Notes: generated by a model from the sequence alone, not told the origin. Positions 1-8,942 are shown, counted from the first letter of the stretch. The stretch is DNA of 64,000 nucleotides from G963422275 sp963422275 (GCA_963422275.1 OY729418.1:4402001-4466000); one strand, 5' to 3'. Numbers and translations are program-made.

Positions 1-699
1 ACAAGTCTCCTTCAACTTCAGCGCAGCTTCAAGCGCAACCGCGAATGAGGGACCCCGACTGATCGCGAACAGCGACGACGCATCGGCAAGCGGCGCCAAT
101 GCGGGCGACCAGTCGCATTCCAGCGCCTGATCAAGAGCCTCCGGAAGTCTCCGCAAGGCCCTAGGCAACTTCGTGCTGTGCACAACTCCGGCGAAAATTC
201 CGCACAGCCCTATCAAGCTGTTCACGAACGATTTCGTGGCGGCAACCGCAAGCTCGGGTCCGGCGTGAATTGGAATCGCGGATTGCGCTTCAATCGCGAC
301 GGGGGATTCAAGATTGTTGACAACGGCAATCGATCTCGCGCCGCCAGCGCCCGCTTGCCGTTGCAGCGCCACCAGATCGGGGCTAGCTCCCGATTGCGAG
401 ACCGAAACGCAGACGGCACCCGAGAGTTTGAGTGGCGCCTTGTACACCGACGCGACCGACGGCCCAATCGACGCAACGGGGATGCCGATCCGGGATTCGA
501 CTAGATATTTGAAATACGTGGCGGCATGATCCGAAGTTCCCCGAGCGCAGGTAACGATGACCCGGGGATTCAATTCGGCGATGCGTCGCCCCTCGCTCAG
601 GAATTGCTCGAGTCCGTTCGAAATCAAGCGCTCAGCAGCAGCCGGGATTTCCGCAATCTCCCGGGCATAGTGGTTATCGCTCTGCCGCGATGAAAGCAT
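1..699 (-). CDS. SIS-domain amino-sugar-phosphate deaminase (NagB-II/AgaS-like), C-terminus cut by window edge
   Basis: Read from the reverse complement; ATG at 699, open for all 233 codons to base 1, so the C-terminal part lies outside the window. The protein has the N-terminal SIS sugar-isomerase fold: CARGTSDHAA (residues 51-60) and the phosphosugar loop SQSGASPDL (101-109), then a stretch resembling GlmS-type isomerase domains (ELAVAATKSF, ALEAALKLKET). These are typical of the GlmS-like NagB-II deaminases that turn glucosamine-6-phosphate into fructose-6-phosphate and ammonia in the cytoplasm. Fructosamine deglycases (FrlB) share the fold and cannot be excluded. It starts 6 nt after the ABC ATPase stop, so it is co-transcribed as the last visible gene of the operon. 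AGG abuts the ATG, which leaves the exact start slightly uncertain. Confidence 0.8.
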   Translation of the reverse strand, partial: MLSSRQSDNHYAREIAEIPAAAERLISNGLEQFLSEGRRIAELNPRVIVTCARGTSDHAATYFKYLVESRIGIPVASIGPSVASVYKAPLKLSGAVCVSVSQSGASPDLVALQRQAGAGGARSIAVVNNLESPVAIEAQSAIPIHAGPELAVAATKSFVNSLIGLCGIFAGVVHSTKLPRALRRLPEALDQALECDWSPALAPLADASSLFAISRGPSFAVALEAALKLKETC

Positions 700-705
700 C
701 CTGAA

Positions 706-1470
706 TCAATCGGCACCAGTGATCATGGCAACGATTTCGTTCTTGCTCGCATCTCCAGCGCTCCTGATGCCGATTTGCCGGCCATGCCTGAGCACGCAGA
801 TCCGGTCCGCTAGCCGAAAAACTTGGTCCAAGCTGTGGCTGATAATGAGCACCGCCAAGTTCCTGACCTTGAGCGAACGGACGATGTTCTCGACCTTGCT
901 GGTTTCCGCCACCCCGAGAGCCGCCGTCGGCTCGTCGAGGAGAATGAGCTTTTTCGCGTAGCGCGTAGCGCGAGCGATGGCGACCCCCTGGCGCTGGCCT
1001 CCAGACATGTCGCGGATCGAGGATCGAACGGACGGTATCTTCACTTCAAGATCCGCAACCAGCTTTTGGGATTCCGCTATCATGCGACGCCGGTCGAGCA
1101 GTCCGAACGGGGGGCAGCGAAGTTCGCGGCCCAGAAAAAGATTCATGTAGACCGGCTGCTGGTCCGCCAGCGCCAAGTCTTGGTAGACCACTTCAATGCC
1201 GTTGTCGCGGGCGGTGCTGGAATCAGCTAATTCGGCAGTCGAGCCGTCCAGAAGAATGGATCCCGCAGTCGGTTGATGAACCCCGGAGACGATTTTCACT
1301 AGAGTTGACTTTCCTGCCCCGTTATCGCCCACAAGCGCAACGATTTCGCCGGCATTGATGTCCATCGAGAAGTTGTGAACCGCAGTCACGCCGCCGAACT
1401 TCTTCTGGATGTTCCGCAGCGAAAGAACGGGACACTCAGAGGATTGGGACTGCGCGACCATTGAAGTCAT
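706..1470 (-). CDS. sugar ABC transporter ATP-binding protein (single-domain, RbsA/FrcA type)
   Basis: 254-residue ATPase that would drive uptake with the permease and binding protein upstream. Walker A GDNGAGKST is at 48-56, the signature MSGGQ at 155-159, Walker B LILLDEPTAAL at 175-185, followed by an H-loop in LIISHSLDQV. Ribose-family ATPases are often double-domain of about 500 residues; this one is a single domain, as in FrcA. The ATG at 1470 overlaps the stop of the PLP enzyme (ATGA), so coupled translation is likely; an in-frame GTG at 1485 would also be possible but overlaps further. Confidence 0.9.
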   Translation of the reverse strand: MTSMVAQSQSSECPVLSLRNIQKKFGGVTAVHNFSMDINAGEIVALVGDNGAGKSTLVKIVSGVHQPTAGSILLDGSTAELADSSTARDNGIEVVYQDLALADQQPVYMNLFLGRELRCPPFGLLDRRRMIAESQKLVADLEVKIPSVRSSIRDMSGGQRQGVAIARATRYAKKLILLDEPTAALGVAETSKVENIVRSLKVRNLAVLIISHSLDQVFRLADRICVLRHGRQIGIRSAGDASKNEIVAMITGAD

Positions 1471-2672
1471 GTCCGGCCGCACCACGCCGACGGCTCGCCA
1501 AAGCAGTTTTCGACCGCTTCAACGACTGGGATTCCATTTGAAAGCCCGGCCACTCCAACCACATGCGCGCGCGTCACGAACGCCTGTCCACGAAACCCGA
1601 ACACGACCGAGGCACCGGCGTGGGGACTGGGCGTTTCTGAAACATCCACCATGCCGTAGTAATCTATGGCGGACGGCGGTGGAATTTCGACGCTTGCAAG
1701 AGTGCGAGAGGCCGTGGTCGGTTCCGACGACACGATCGCCTTCACGTCGTATCCGGGGAAAACTGGATCAATGTACAGTCCGCCGCCGAAGCAGTAGGCT
1801 TTCCCTGCATGAACGTGGGAAACCTCGGTCAAGTAGAGAACCGCCGGCGTCTCGGGCAGATCGTTGACAGCATGGAGCGGTGTTGTGCCGTGCAGCCCGT
1901 TCCCGGGCTCGCATTGGGTAGCGCCTGCATCCGCAAGGACGTCGAGCACTGCTGACGAAGTGGTTCCAGGAGCATTGATTTCCAAGTCATTCCAACCGGC
2001 CCGGCGTAGCCGGCCCATTGCCGAGGAAAGAGTTGAAAGATTGCGGGTGGGAATGACCTTGTTCGTTTTGCCGTCGAACAGCAACGCCGGAAACGTCGTG
2101 ATTCCGGCGAACCGCAACCCGTCCAGCGCGTGAATGTCATCAGCCGCTTCAATGATTGAGGCGGCATCGAAGCCTCCCTCGTGGCCGCGATAGAATATGT
2201 CATCCTCGGCCGTGACACGCGCCAGCACCGCCTGCGGCCGCGCAGTCGCTGCGCTCGCCTCCGCCGCCTCGACGGCCTTTTCCAGGCTGAACACGGTCCA
2301 ATAGTTTGGATGCACGTGAGCAGCGGCGGCCCCCGCCTCGTGCCGAGGCACCTGCACAAGGTGTCCCAAATGCCCGATTTCCAGTCCGGTGCGCTTGCAA
2401 GCGTATGCGCATGCCATGTCGACCGCGACGGCGCTGTCAATTCCTCCTCGAATCAATGCCTTGCAGAAGCCGGAATTGCGTCCAACCTGCTTCGTCATCG
2501 CGAAGGTCTTCAATCCGCAACGGTCCGCCTCCAACTTGAACAGACGGGCGTTTTCCTCGATCGCATCCAAATCCAGCACGTACGAATTCGCTGGAATTCG
2601 GCCTGCCTGATGAAGTTCGATCGCAGCTTCAACGAACTGGGGATTCCGGCGACGAAGGACATCCAGAAACAT
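1467..2672 (-). CDS. YhfX-like PLP enzyme, alanine-racemase fold
   Basis: 401 residues. The N-terminal alanine-racemase barrel carries the PLP lysine in AMTKQVGRN (Lys about 61), a motif resembling YhfX-type proteins and D-threonine/D-serine dehydratase relatives. The C-terminal half has the beta-domain region (VSHVHAGKAYCFGGGLY). The start at 2672 has a GGGAG ribosome-binding site 8-9 nt upstream; the reading frame stays open to 3128 but that extension is antisense to the permease and non-homologous. It sits between permease and ATPase of a ribose-type ABC transporter, an unusual place for an enzyme, and suggests that the imported compound contains an amino-acid or amino-sugar-acid moiety. 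The reaction is unknown; racemase, D-amino acid lyase or aldolase are all possible. Confidence 0.75.
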   Translation of the reverse strand: MFLDVLRRRNPQFVEAAIELHQAGRIPANSYVLDLDAIEENARLFKLEADRCGLKTFAMTKQVGRNSGFCKALIRGGIDSAVAVDMACAYACKRTGLEIGHLGHLVQVPRHEAGAAAAHVHPNYWTVFSLEKAVEAAEASAATARPQAVLARVTAEDDIFYRGHEGGFDAASIIEAADDIHALDGLRFAGITTFPALLFDGKTNKVIPTRNLSTLSSAMGRLRRAGWNDLEINAPGTTSSAVLDVLADAGATQCEPGNGLHGTTPLHAVNDLPETPAVLYLTEVSHVHAGKAYCFGGGLYIDPVFPGYDVKAIVSSEPTTASRTLASVEIPPPSAIDYYGMVDVSETPSPHAGASVVFGFRGQAFVTRAHVVGVAGLSNGIPVVEAVENCFGEPSAWCGRT

Positions 2673-2686
2673 TCGCGTTTCTCCCT

Positions 2687-3640
2687 TTATCTTTCCAAGT
2701 CGCGGAGAGACACAGCGACCGCGACCAAGATTATCAGGCCCCGCACCATCATCTGCTCGGAAACGGTCAAGCCCATTAGGATCAGGCCGTTGTTCAGCAT
2801 TCCCATCATCAGCGAACCGACGCATGCACCGATAACGGAGCCTCGGCCGCCGGTCAGTGCAGTTCCGCCAACGATGACGGCGGCGATCACCGTCATCAGA
2901 TCGCTTTCGCCGAGCGTGTACTTCGCGGCTTGAATGCGCCCCGCGTAGAGCAGTCCCGCAAGCCCTGCGCATCCGCCGCTGATTGTCAGGACCAGAAATC
3001 GAATTCGCGGAACCTTGATTCCAGACACTTGAGCGGCGCGGGCGTTGTCGCCTGTCGCGACCACGTGCGCCCCGAAACGGGTTTCCCGGAACATGACATG
3101 GCCCAGCGCCACCGCTGCCAGCGTCCAAATCACAAGCGACGGAACGCCCCCTGCCGACCCGGACCCGAAAAAGCCCGTGAAGAATTCATTTATGACGGCC
3201 ACGGACTGCAGATTGGTCATCGCGCGGGCAACGCCTGCAAAAAGTCCAAGCGTGCCAAGGGTCACAAGAAACGACGGCAACTTGAGATAGGCGACAAGCG
3301 CGCCGTTCAGGGCACCGATCGCAATTCCGGCGCCAAGCCCTGCGGCCACCCCGAAAGCCGCAGGCAAGTCCTGCATGACAACCGCCGCCGACAATGCCGC
3401 GACTGCGACGATCGAGCCGAAGGAAATATCGATTTCACCTGCAGACAGGGCAAAGACGAGGCCGATCGCCATTATTGTGGCGGGAGCGGTCTGAAGCACA
3501 ATATTGACAAGGTTCCGCTTGGAGAGGAAGCCTTCATCGTGGAGGGTGCCGGCGAAGAACAGGAATATCATCAGAAATCCGAGATAAACGACGTACTTTT
3601 GCAGGTCCGCGCCACGCACGATATCCATGGCTTGCTTCAT
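2687..3640 (-). CDS. sugar ABC transporter permease (RbsC family)
   Basis: 317 residues, almost entirely hydrophobic with about eight to nine membrane spans. The family-typical segment GGTALTGGRGSVIGA, the ATPase-contact region of ribose-type permeases, lies near the C-terminus. It should form the inner-membrane channel with the single-domain ATPase encoded two genes downstream. The ATG at 3640 was chosen; a TTG at 3649 is in frame but has no better ribosome-binding site. It is separated from the binding-protein gene by 135 nt that hold a hairpin. Confidence 0.9.
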   Translation of the reverse strand: MKQAMDIVRGADLQKYVVYLGFLMIFLFFAGTLHDEGFLSKRNLVNIVLQTAPATIMAIGLVFALSAGEIDISFGSIVAVAALSAAVVMQDLPAAFGVAAGLGAGIAIGALNGALVAYLKLPSFLVTLGTLGLFAGVARAMTNLQSVAVINEFFTGFFGSGSAGGVPSLVIWTLAAVALGHVMFRETRFGAHVVATGDNARAAQVSGIKVPRIRFLVLTISGGCAGLAGLLYAGRIQAAKYTLGESDLMTVIAAVIVGGTALTGGRGSVIGACVGSLMMGMLNNGLILMGLTVSEQMMVRGLIILVAVAVSLRDLER

Positions 3641-3733
3641 TACGCACAATCCGTCCAGACTAGCCAGACACCGTCAAGGCCGCAATTGTCGCCATCGTCA
3701 GACCTGTCCCGTCGAGCATCGCCGACCAAGAGA

Positions 3734-3760
3734 GCCTGGCGGGCTGTCCGACCGCCAGGC
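3734..3760 (-). other. intercistronic hairpin after the binding-protein gene
   Basis: A perfect 9-bp inverted repeat, GCCTGGCGG and CCGCCAGGC, is separated by a 9-nt loop. No T-run follows on the minus strand, so it is probably not an intrinsic terminator. Placed just 3' of the solute-binding-protein stop, it is more likely an mRNA 3'-end stabiliser that lets the binding protein be made in excess over the permease and ATPase. Confidence 0.6.
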
Positions 3761-3775
3761 GCAATTTCGCCGCAC

Positions 3776-4834
3776 TCAGTTCGCCGCCTCGATAACGCTC
3801 TGCGGCGCTTCCCTGTTAAGGGATTTCATCCAGCCGTCGGCAACATTGTCCACCGTTATCGTAATCGCGGGAGCCACGACGAATGGCGGAGAGTCCAGAC
3901 CAGCCAGCGCTCTGGCGCCGACTGCTGCCATCGCCCGTCCGAGCTCGTAAGCCTCATCGGCGATGATCGCGACAACGTTTCCGCCCCTGACCATGTTGAG
4001 GGCCACGGGTTCTGACAAGTCGAGGGTTACAACCTTGGTGGACATGTTCCCGTTAGCCCGCAGAGCAGCAAGAACTCCCTCGGCCGGCCCAGCCCAAGTG
4101 ACGTAAATTCCGCCGATGTCGGGGTTCTTTAGCATCATGGCGTTCGCAACGTCCTCTGCCCGCGCCGGGTCGACGATGCCCTGCTCCGCCACGATCTTCA
4201 ATCCGGGATAATCGTTCTCGATGGTTGTCTTGAACGCGTTGTCGCGTTGATTGGTCACGTAGTACTCAGCATCGTGGAAGACCCAGCCAACCGTGCCCTT
4301 GCCCCCCATCGCGGCAGCCAGCGCGTCGGCAGCCTGCTTTCCCATTTGAAAAAGATCATCAGTAACAATGCCCGCATAGTCCTTCCCGTGCACGAAGCCC
4401 TGAAGCGGATTGGAAAGCAGCACAAGCCTGACACCTTCCTCTGTCGCCGCCGAGAACGCGGCGGCAGCGGCCACTGGATCAAGCGCCAAGGCAAGGATTA
4501 TGTCGGGTTCCTTGGCCAGCGACGTTTCAATGTCGCTGAGTTGCTTGGCAGCGTCGAAGCCAGCACTCGTGACAGCGACAACCTCGATTCCAAAACGTTC
4601 GAATTCGTCGCTGGCCCCAGCCGTCACTGCGTTCACGAAATCTGACTGGTCGTGCCAGAGCAGTGCCGCCTTGTAGCCACCACCGCGCAGTGCTTCGACA
4701 CTGTCGGCCGGAACGGTCACATCTGCCGAAGGCGTTGCCGCTTCCCCTGCCGGGCCGATCGTTTGACCGAGCGCCATTCCAGCGGAAACAAGCGTCGCAA
4801 ACGCTGCAACCGCGGTTGTTGTTTTGATGCGCAT
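3776..4834 (-). CDS. periplasmic sugar-binding protein of ABC transporter (RbsB-like)
   Basis: 352 residues beginning with a Sec signal peptide (MRIKTTTAVAAFATLVSAGM, cleavage near ALGQ at about 20-23). The mature part is a type-1 periplasmic binding fold with the repeating Rossmann-like halves of the ribose/galactose family (YKAALLWHDQSDFVN at its start, GGIYVTWAGPAEGV in the second lobe). The ATG at 4834 has a strong GGAGGG ribosome-binding site 7 nt away; the upstream in-frame extension lacks homology. First transporter gene of the operon, lying 34 nt after the M20 deacylase gene. It should deliver the substrate to the permease; ligand identity cannot be read from the sequence. Confidence 0.88.
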   Translation of the reverse strand: MRIKTTTAVAAFATLVSAGMALGQTIGPAGEAATPSADVTVPADSVEALRGGGYKAALLWHDQSDFVNAVTAGASDEFERFGIEVVAVTSAGFDAAKQLSDIETSLAKEPDIILALALDPVAAAAAFSAATEEGVRLVLLSNPLQGFVHGKDYAGIVTDDLFQMGKQAADALAAAMGGKGTVGWVFHDAEYYVTNQRDNAFKTTIENDYPGLKIVAEQGIVDPARAEDVANAMMLKNPDIGGIYVTWAGPAEGVLAALRANGNMSTKVVTLDLSEPVALNMVRGGNVVAIIADEAYELGRAMAAVGARALAGLDSPPFVVAPAITITVDNVADGWMKSLNREAPQSVIEAAN

Positions 4835-4868
4835 GTCAATTCCCTCCTTTGTTTGGGTTTCGGCACCG

Positions 4869-6131
4869 CTATGCACTCTCGGTGCCGCAGTAACCGGCAA
4901 TGAATGCAGCAAAGGCCACAATGCATGCCAGATATTCAGCAATTTCCACCCGCTCCTCCACGGTGTGGCAGTGGGTTATGTCTCCGGGTCCGCAGTAGAC
5001 CGCCGGACAGCCGATCTGATTGACAAGAAAAGCCGACTCGGACCAATACGGCGCACCGGCGACCGCACCGCATCCCGGCAGCGCAGTTGAAAGCGCATCT
5101 CCAAGAAGTCCGACCGCGGGCATTGCCGGGTCGATCTCGGCCGGCGTTCCGCCGAGATCGTGATCCCTGCCGGCAGGATACGTGATTTCGAATTCGATTC
5201 CTTCCATTGGATCTAGCGCCGACGCGAGTGCCACTTCCAGCCTAGCCGCCGCCTCGTCGATCGAGTCTCCGGGATTCAGCTTCCGTATGAGTGAAAAGCG
5301 GCACTCGCCAGGAACGGCGATGTACCCGCCACCGCTGATTTCCGTCACCAGAGCGAAGGGCTTTCCTACCAGCGCATGCGGCGGCGCGCCGCCGATCGCG
5401 TCGGAATGCTTCCAGACGGCGGCCAGCGCCCGATGCGCTGCTCTGAGGGCGTCGACGCCCTTCTCGGGAACGCCAAAATACGCCGTTCTGCCGGTCACCG
5501 TCACGTCGGCAATGAAGAATCCCATCTGCGCCGTGCAGACTGACAGGCCCGTCGGCTCCGTGTAGATCGCAAAATCCGGTCGCGGAACAGTTCCGGCAAG
5601 CACGCGGGCAGCATAGTCTCTTGCGCCTGCGCTGACGCCGATTCCCGATTCCCCGCTCTCCTCGTCCCCCACGAACGCGAAAGCAATGTCTCCCCGCAAT
5701 CGAACGCCGGCCCGATCAAGAAGGCTCACGGCTTCAAGGGAGGCACATATCCCAGCCTTCAAATCCGCCGCGCCGCGGCCCCACAGCGCTCCGTCGACAA
5801 TGGCACCTCCAAACGGATCTTCCCGCTCAGTGCCTTTCCAGCGCTCCCGCCATCCGCCGACATGCACAGTATCCGTATGGCCCATGAAAAGAAGACGCGG
5901 CCCGCCACCGACCCCCTTTCGCTCCGCCCACACGTTCGGCCGCCCGGGAAGGAATTCATCCAACTGCGGGCACATCTCCGCCGTTGCCATCCGCTCATTC
6001 AGAAATGCGGCAAAACCGGCTTCGTTGCCGGTGACGCTCTCGCAAGATACCGCCTTGCGCAAATGACGGATGGCAGCGGCGGTATCCGCATGTTTGGAAA
6101 GTGACCTCGCCAAACGTGCCATATCTTTCAT
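4869..6131 (-). CDS. M20 family metallohydrolase (ArgE/DapE-type deacylase)
   Basis: 420 residues, a normal length for the acetylornithine deacetylase / succinyl-diaminopimelate desuccinylase family. Metal ligands and catalytic residues are visible: MGHTDTVHV (His85, Asp87), GRGAADLKAG (Asp123) and VGDEESGESG (Glu157 as base, Glu158 as ligand). No signal peptide, so it acts in the cytoplasm on an N-acyl amino compound. Its ATG overlaps the ROK stop (ATGA). Within this operon it would remove an acyl group from the imported substrate before the PLP and SIS enzymes act; that order is inference. Confidence 0.88.
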   Translation of the reverse strand: MKDMARLARSLSKHADTAAAIRHLRKAVSCESVTGNEAGFAAFLNERMATAEMCPQLDEFLPGRPNVWAERKGVGGGPRLLFMGHTDTVHVGGWRERWKGTEREDPFGGAIVDGALWGRGAADLKAGICASLEAVSLLDRAGVRLRGDIAFAFVGDEESGESGIGVSAGARDYAARVLAGTVPRPDFAIYTEPTGLSVCTAQMGFFIADVTVTGRTAYFGVPEKGVDALRAAHRALAAVWKHSDAIGGAPPHALVGKPFALVTEISGGGYIAVPGECRFSLIRKLNPGDSIDEAAARLEVALASALDPMEGIEFEITYPAGRDHDLGGTPAEIDPAMPAVGLLGDALSTALPGCGAVAGAPYWSESAFLVNQIGCPAVYCGPGDITHCHTVEERVEIAEYLACIVAFAAFIAGYCGTESA

Positions 6132-7342
6132 GGGGCTGCCGTGGAGTGCATGGTGTCGTTCATTCGCGAGATGCGTCCGCGCAGTTCCCGGACGCCATCG
6201 GAGAAGAGCATCTCGTGCAGCATCCTGAAACCGACGGCAGATGCACCGACGAGCGCGGCGCGCCTGCCAAGCGCGGAAGTTTCAATCCTGACCTGGATCG
6301 GATCGCATTTTGGAAGCAGTTTGCGCACGCGCTCCCCGAATTCGGGCCTTAATCCGATCGAACCGCCGAGAATGACCTTGGCGGGATTCATGATCGCGCA
6401 GACCGCTGTTACAGCGCACGCGATGTGCTGGGCCGTTTCATCGAGAACGGCGTTAGCGTGCAGACTGCCGTCTGCAGCGGCGGCGAACACATCGGGCACG
6501 CTCAGAGTTTTGCCCGACAAGGCACGGAAGCGATCAATTATTCCAAGCGATCCGGCTGCGCGTTCCAACGCCCCGACCCTTACGGACTCCGGTTCGAACG
6601 GATCCGCGCCGATTGGAAGGTAGGCGATCTCGCCGGCGGCCCCTTCGGCTCCACGGACAAGATTTCCGCCCACCATGATTCCAGCTCCGATCCCGGTGCC
6701 GAGAGCAATGAACACCAAGTCATCGTCCTCCGATCCGCGCCCGTTCCAATGTTCGCCCAAGATGGCGAGATTGACATCGTTCTCCAGATGCACAGGCAAA
6801 CCCAGCCGATCCGAAAGCGCTGCACGGAAATCAATGGCGTCCAAGCCTTGAATGTTCGGCGCCAATTTCACCCGACCCGATGCCGAGTCCGGCACTCCCG
6901 CAACGCCGACAACGGCGAGCCTGACCCTTTTGAATTCGATCGCCCGCCGGGCGGCCGCCTCGTTGCAGAGCCTAGCGATCTGTTCGGCAACATGAACGCC
7001 ACCCCGCCGATCCGTCGGCTCGGTCACTTCGTTGATGATATTGCCGGCAAGATCGGCGATCGCTGCTTTTGCGTAAGTGCCACCCAAATCCGCAGTCGAT
7101 ATGCATGCTGCTTCCCGGACAACATCGTATGTGGTTGCGGTACGGCCCACATGGCCACTCGTGCGCCCGTGCTTTCTGATCCATCCGCCGTCTTCGAGCT
7201 TTAACGCGATTTCGGAAACAGTCTGCTTGGACAACCCTGTCTGCTTGGCGATGCTCGCTCTGGAAATCGGTCCGTGGCGCAATATGATCTGCATCACTCC
7301 GAAGAGTGACGTTCGCCGCGACGATCCGAATCCAGTGTTCAC
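6128..7342 (-). CDS. ROK family transcriptional regulator with N-terminal winged helix
   Basis: 404 residues. Residues 10-60 form a helix-turn-helix (GPISRASIAKQTGLSKQTVS), followed by the ROK sugar-kinase-like domain with FIALGTGIGAG and AEGAAGEIAYLPIG. The cysteine zinc motif CxCGxxGC of classic NagC/Mlc proteins is missing at the expected place after GEIAYLPIG. The start is GTG at 7342 with AGGTG close upstream. As first gene of the operon, with a 25-bp palindrome 11 bp in front of the start codon, it most likely represses itself and all downstream genes until a sugar or sugar phosphate binds. Confidence 0.88.
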   Translation of the reverse strand: MNTGFGSSRRTSLFGVMQIILRHGPISRASIAKQTGLSKQTVSEIALKLEDGGWIRKHGRTSGHVGRTATTYDVVREAACISTADLGGTYAKAAIADLAGNIINEVTEPTDRRGGVHVAEQIARLCNEAAARRAIEFKRVRLAVVGVAGVPDSASGRVKLAPNIQGLDAIDFRAALSDRLGLPVHLENDVNLAILGEHWNGRGSEDDDLVFIALGTGIGAGIMVGGNLVRGAEGAAGEIAYLPIGADPFEPESVRVGALERAAGSLGIIDRFRALSGKTLSVPDVFAAAADGSLHANAVLDETAQHIACAVTAVCAIMNPAKVILGGSIGLRPEFGERVRKLLPKCDPIQVRIETSALGRRAALVGASAVGFRMLHEMLFSDGVRELRGRISRMNDTMHSTAAP

Positions 7343-7352
7343 TGCGCACCTG

Positions 7353-7377
7353 TTAGTTCGGAAACCTTACGAACTAA
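7353..7377. promoter_or_regulatory. palindromic operator in front of the ROK gene
   Basis: Perfect 8-bp inverted repeat TTAGTTCG / CGAACTAA with a 9-bp spacer, ending 11 bp before the GTG start of the ROK regulator. ROK repressors such as NagC and Mlc bind AT-rich palindromes of similar size. Position and symmetry suggest autoregulation of the whole minus-strand operon. Confidence 0.65.
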
Positions 7378-8195
7378 TATCCCGAGTAAAGTCCTCTGTC
7401 AAGAGGCATTCTGGTTCAGGACATATGAAACGGCGGGTCCGTTGAAGACGCTCGTCGGGCAAACCGTGGAGTTGCCAACGCACGGAGATGGCGTCAGCAA
7501 CGTCTAGGCGTGATCATCAACAACGAGCTCCGCGGTCCACATTGCTCGCGGGGTCAGCTCGACTGGCCCCCAAGATTGAGCACCCTAGCGACGATGCGCT
7601 GTCGGACGTCTTGCGGCCAAGCAAGGCTCTGCAGAGCACGGCAGTCACCAGAATGCCCAATTCCCACCCGACTTGTTGGTGTCAATGGAATGCATTTGGC
7701 CTGTGAACTCCTCCTCGCAGGTCGAGCTCGCCGACTCGCACACTCTCGTGAAACTCGGTCAGCTCGCGAGTCGCTATCGATCGCTTCGTCACTATGCAAC
7801 TCGGGCATCGCAACGAACTGATCACCCCCTCTGGACCGAAAATGCAGTTGGATCTTCGCCGTTTCCACGGGGCCAGCCACAGCACCCAAGCAGAGCAGGC
7901 AATCGCATGCAAACCCACAGGAACTGACGTCAAACAACTTACCAGTTTTCGGCCGGCCGAACTTTGGCAGTCGGGATTCCGGTGCACGGCACTGTCCCGT
8001 GGAGCGAGTGAGTGCTATAATTCCACAATTGCCGGGTCGAACTGGGCCAAGACGTTGCCCGTTTTCCCGTTGGTACGGAAGAAGAGAGCAAGGAGCAAAA
8101 GGGCTTCGTCCAGCAGCCAGCGATCTGCTTTACGAGTTGCGGTCAATGGAACGGAGCAAGACCTGCGCCGTCTTCCAAGTTCCTGCTCAGTGACA
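7378..8195. other. intergenic stretch without recognisable gene
   Basis: About 820 bases between the ROK operator and the 3' end of the GntR gene. Open frames exist on both strands but none has a ribosome-binding site, family motif or consistent composition that I recognise. The promoter of the ROK operon should lie in its first 100 bases. The rest may be the remains of a lost gene. Confidence 0.5.
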
Positions 8196-8918
8196 TCAGG
8201 CATCCGCGTCAATCGCAAACTCGATCTCAAACTCTAGCAGGTCCCCCGGGTAGATCAGGTTAGCCGAATAAATCAGCTTTCCCTCGCCGTTAAAAAACTC
8301 TCGAAAAACCCGGAACACCGGAGAGTTAACTCTTATTTCAAGTGCCTGCGCGAGTTCAAAATCGGCATAGGCGATTGTCACTCGCTGACGGGCCCGCGCA
8401 ACTGAAACGCCGACATCCTTCAACACCGTAACCACGATTTCTTTCGCAAACCTGTCAGGTGCCATTTCAAAAACCCCGTTGTCCAATCGCAGGTCAACTC
8501 GACAAAATGGCTTTTCGTCCCGTGCATGGATTCGATTCATGCAACAAAACACGCGACCGTCTACCTCGGAAATTTTGTAGTTTCTGTCTCCGTCCACAAC
8601 GGACACTTCAAATTGAGAAACCATGGCGTGAAGCTGTGAAATCTCCGCCCGCATGTTGAGCGTGTGACGCTTGGGCAGTTTGACCTGACGGACAAACGTT
8701 CCCCGACCAGCATGACGTTCTATAAGCCCTTCCTCTTGGAGTGCGTCCATGGCTTGCTTGATCGTCATGCGCGCAACACCAAGTTTCCCGGTGAATTCGC
8801 TGAGTGCAGGAAGCTTTGCGCCCGGTAGCAACTCACCAGACATAATCTGGTGCCGCAGTACCGCCGCGACCTCGGCATAAAGCGGCACAGCCTGTCGCTT
8901 CATCGACAGAAGATTCAT
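8196..8918 (-). CDS. GntR family regulator, HutC/UTRA subfamily
   Basis: 240 residues: N-terminal winged helix (VPLYAEVAAVLRHQIMSGEL, then LPALSEFTGKLGVARMTIKQ at about 37-56) and a C-terminal UTRA ligand-binding domain. The ATG at 8918 has GAGGAG 9 nt upstream; MKRQAV at 8903 is an alternative. It is divergent from the transketolase pair across 158 bp, and a 22-bp sequence in that gap recurs in front of the broken TctC gene, which makes this protein the likely regulator of both. UTRA proteins usually bind phosphorylated sugars or small acids. Confidence 0.9.
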   Translation of the reverse strand: MNLLSMKRQAVPLYAEVAAVLRHQIMSGELLPGAKLPALSEFTGKLGVARMTIKQAMDALQEEGLIERHAGRGTFVRQVKLPKRHTLNMRAEISQLHAMVSQFEVSVVDGDRNYKISEVDGRVFCCMNRIHARDEKPFCRVDLRLDNGVFEMAPDRFAKEIVVTVLKDVGVSVARARQRVTIAYADFELAQALEIRVNSPVFRVFREFFNGEGKLIYSANLIYPGDLLEFEIEFAIDADA

Positions 8919-8942
8919 GTTGACTAACTCCTCAGCTTAACG

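Noticed and set aside
2673..3128. N-terminal extension of the YhfX-like gene to 553 residues
   Set aside because: Antisense-like, low-complexity arginine-rich sequence overlapping the permease; homology and ribosome-binding site support 2672.
8016..8021. TATAAT as a promoter -10 box
   Set aside because: No matching -35 at proper spacing and no gene directly downstream on that strand.
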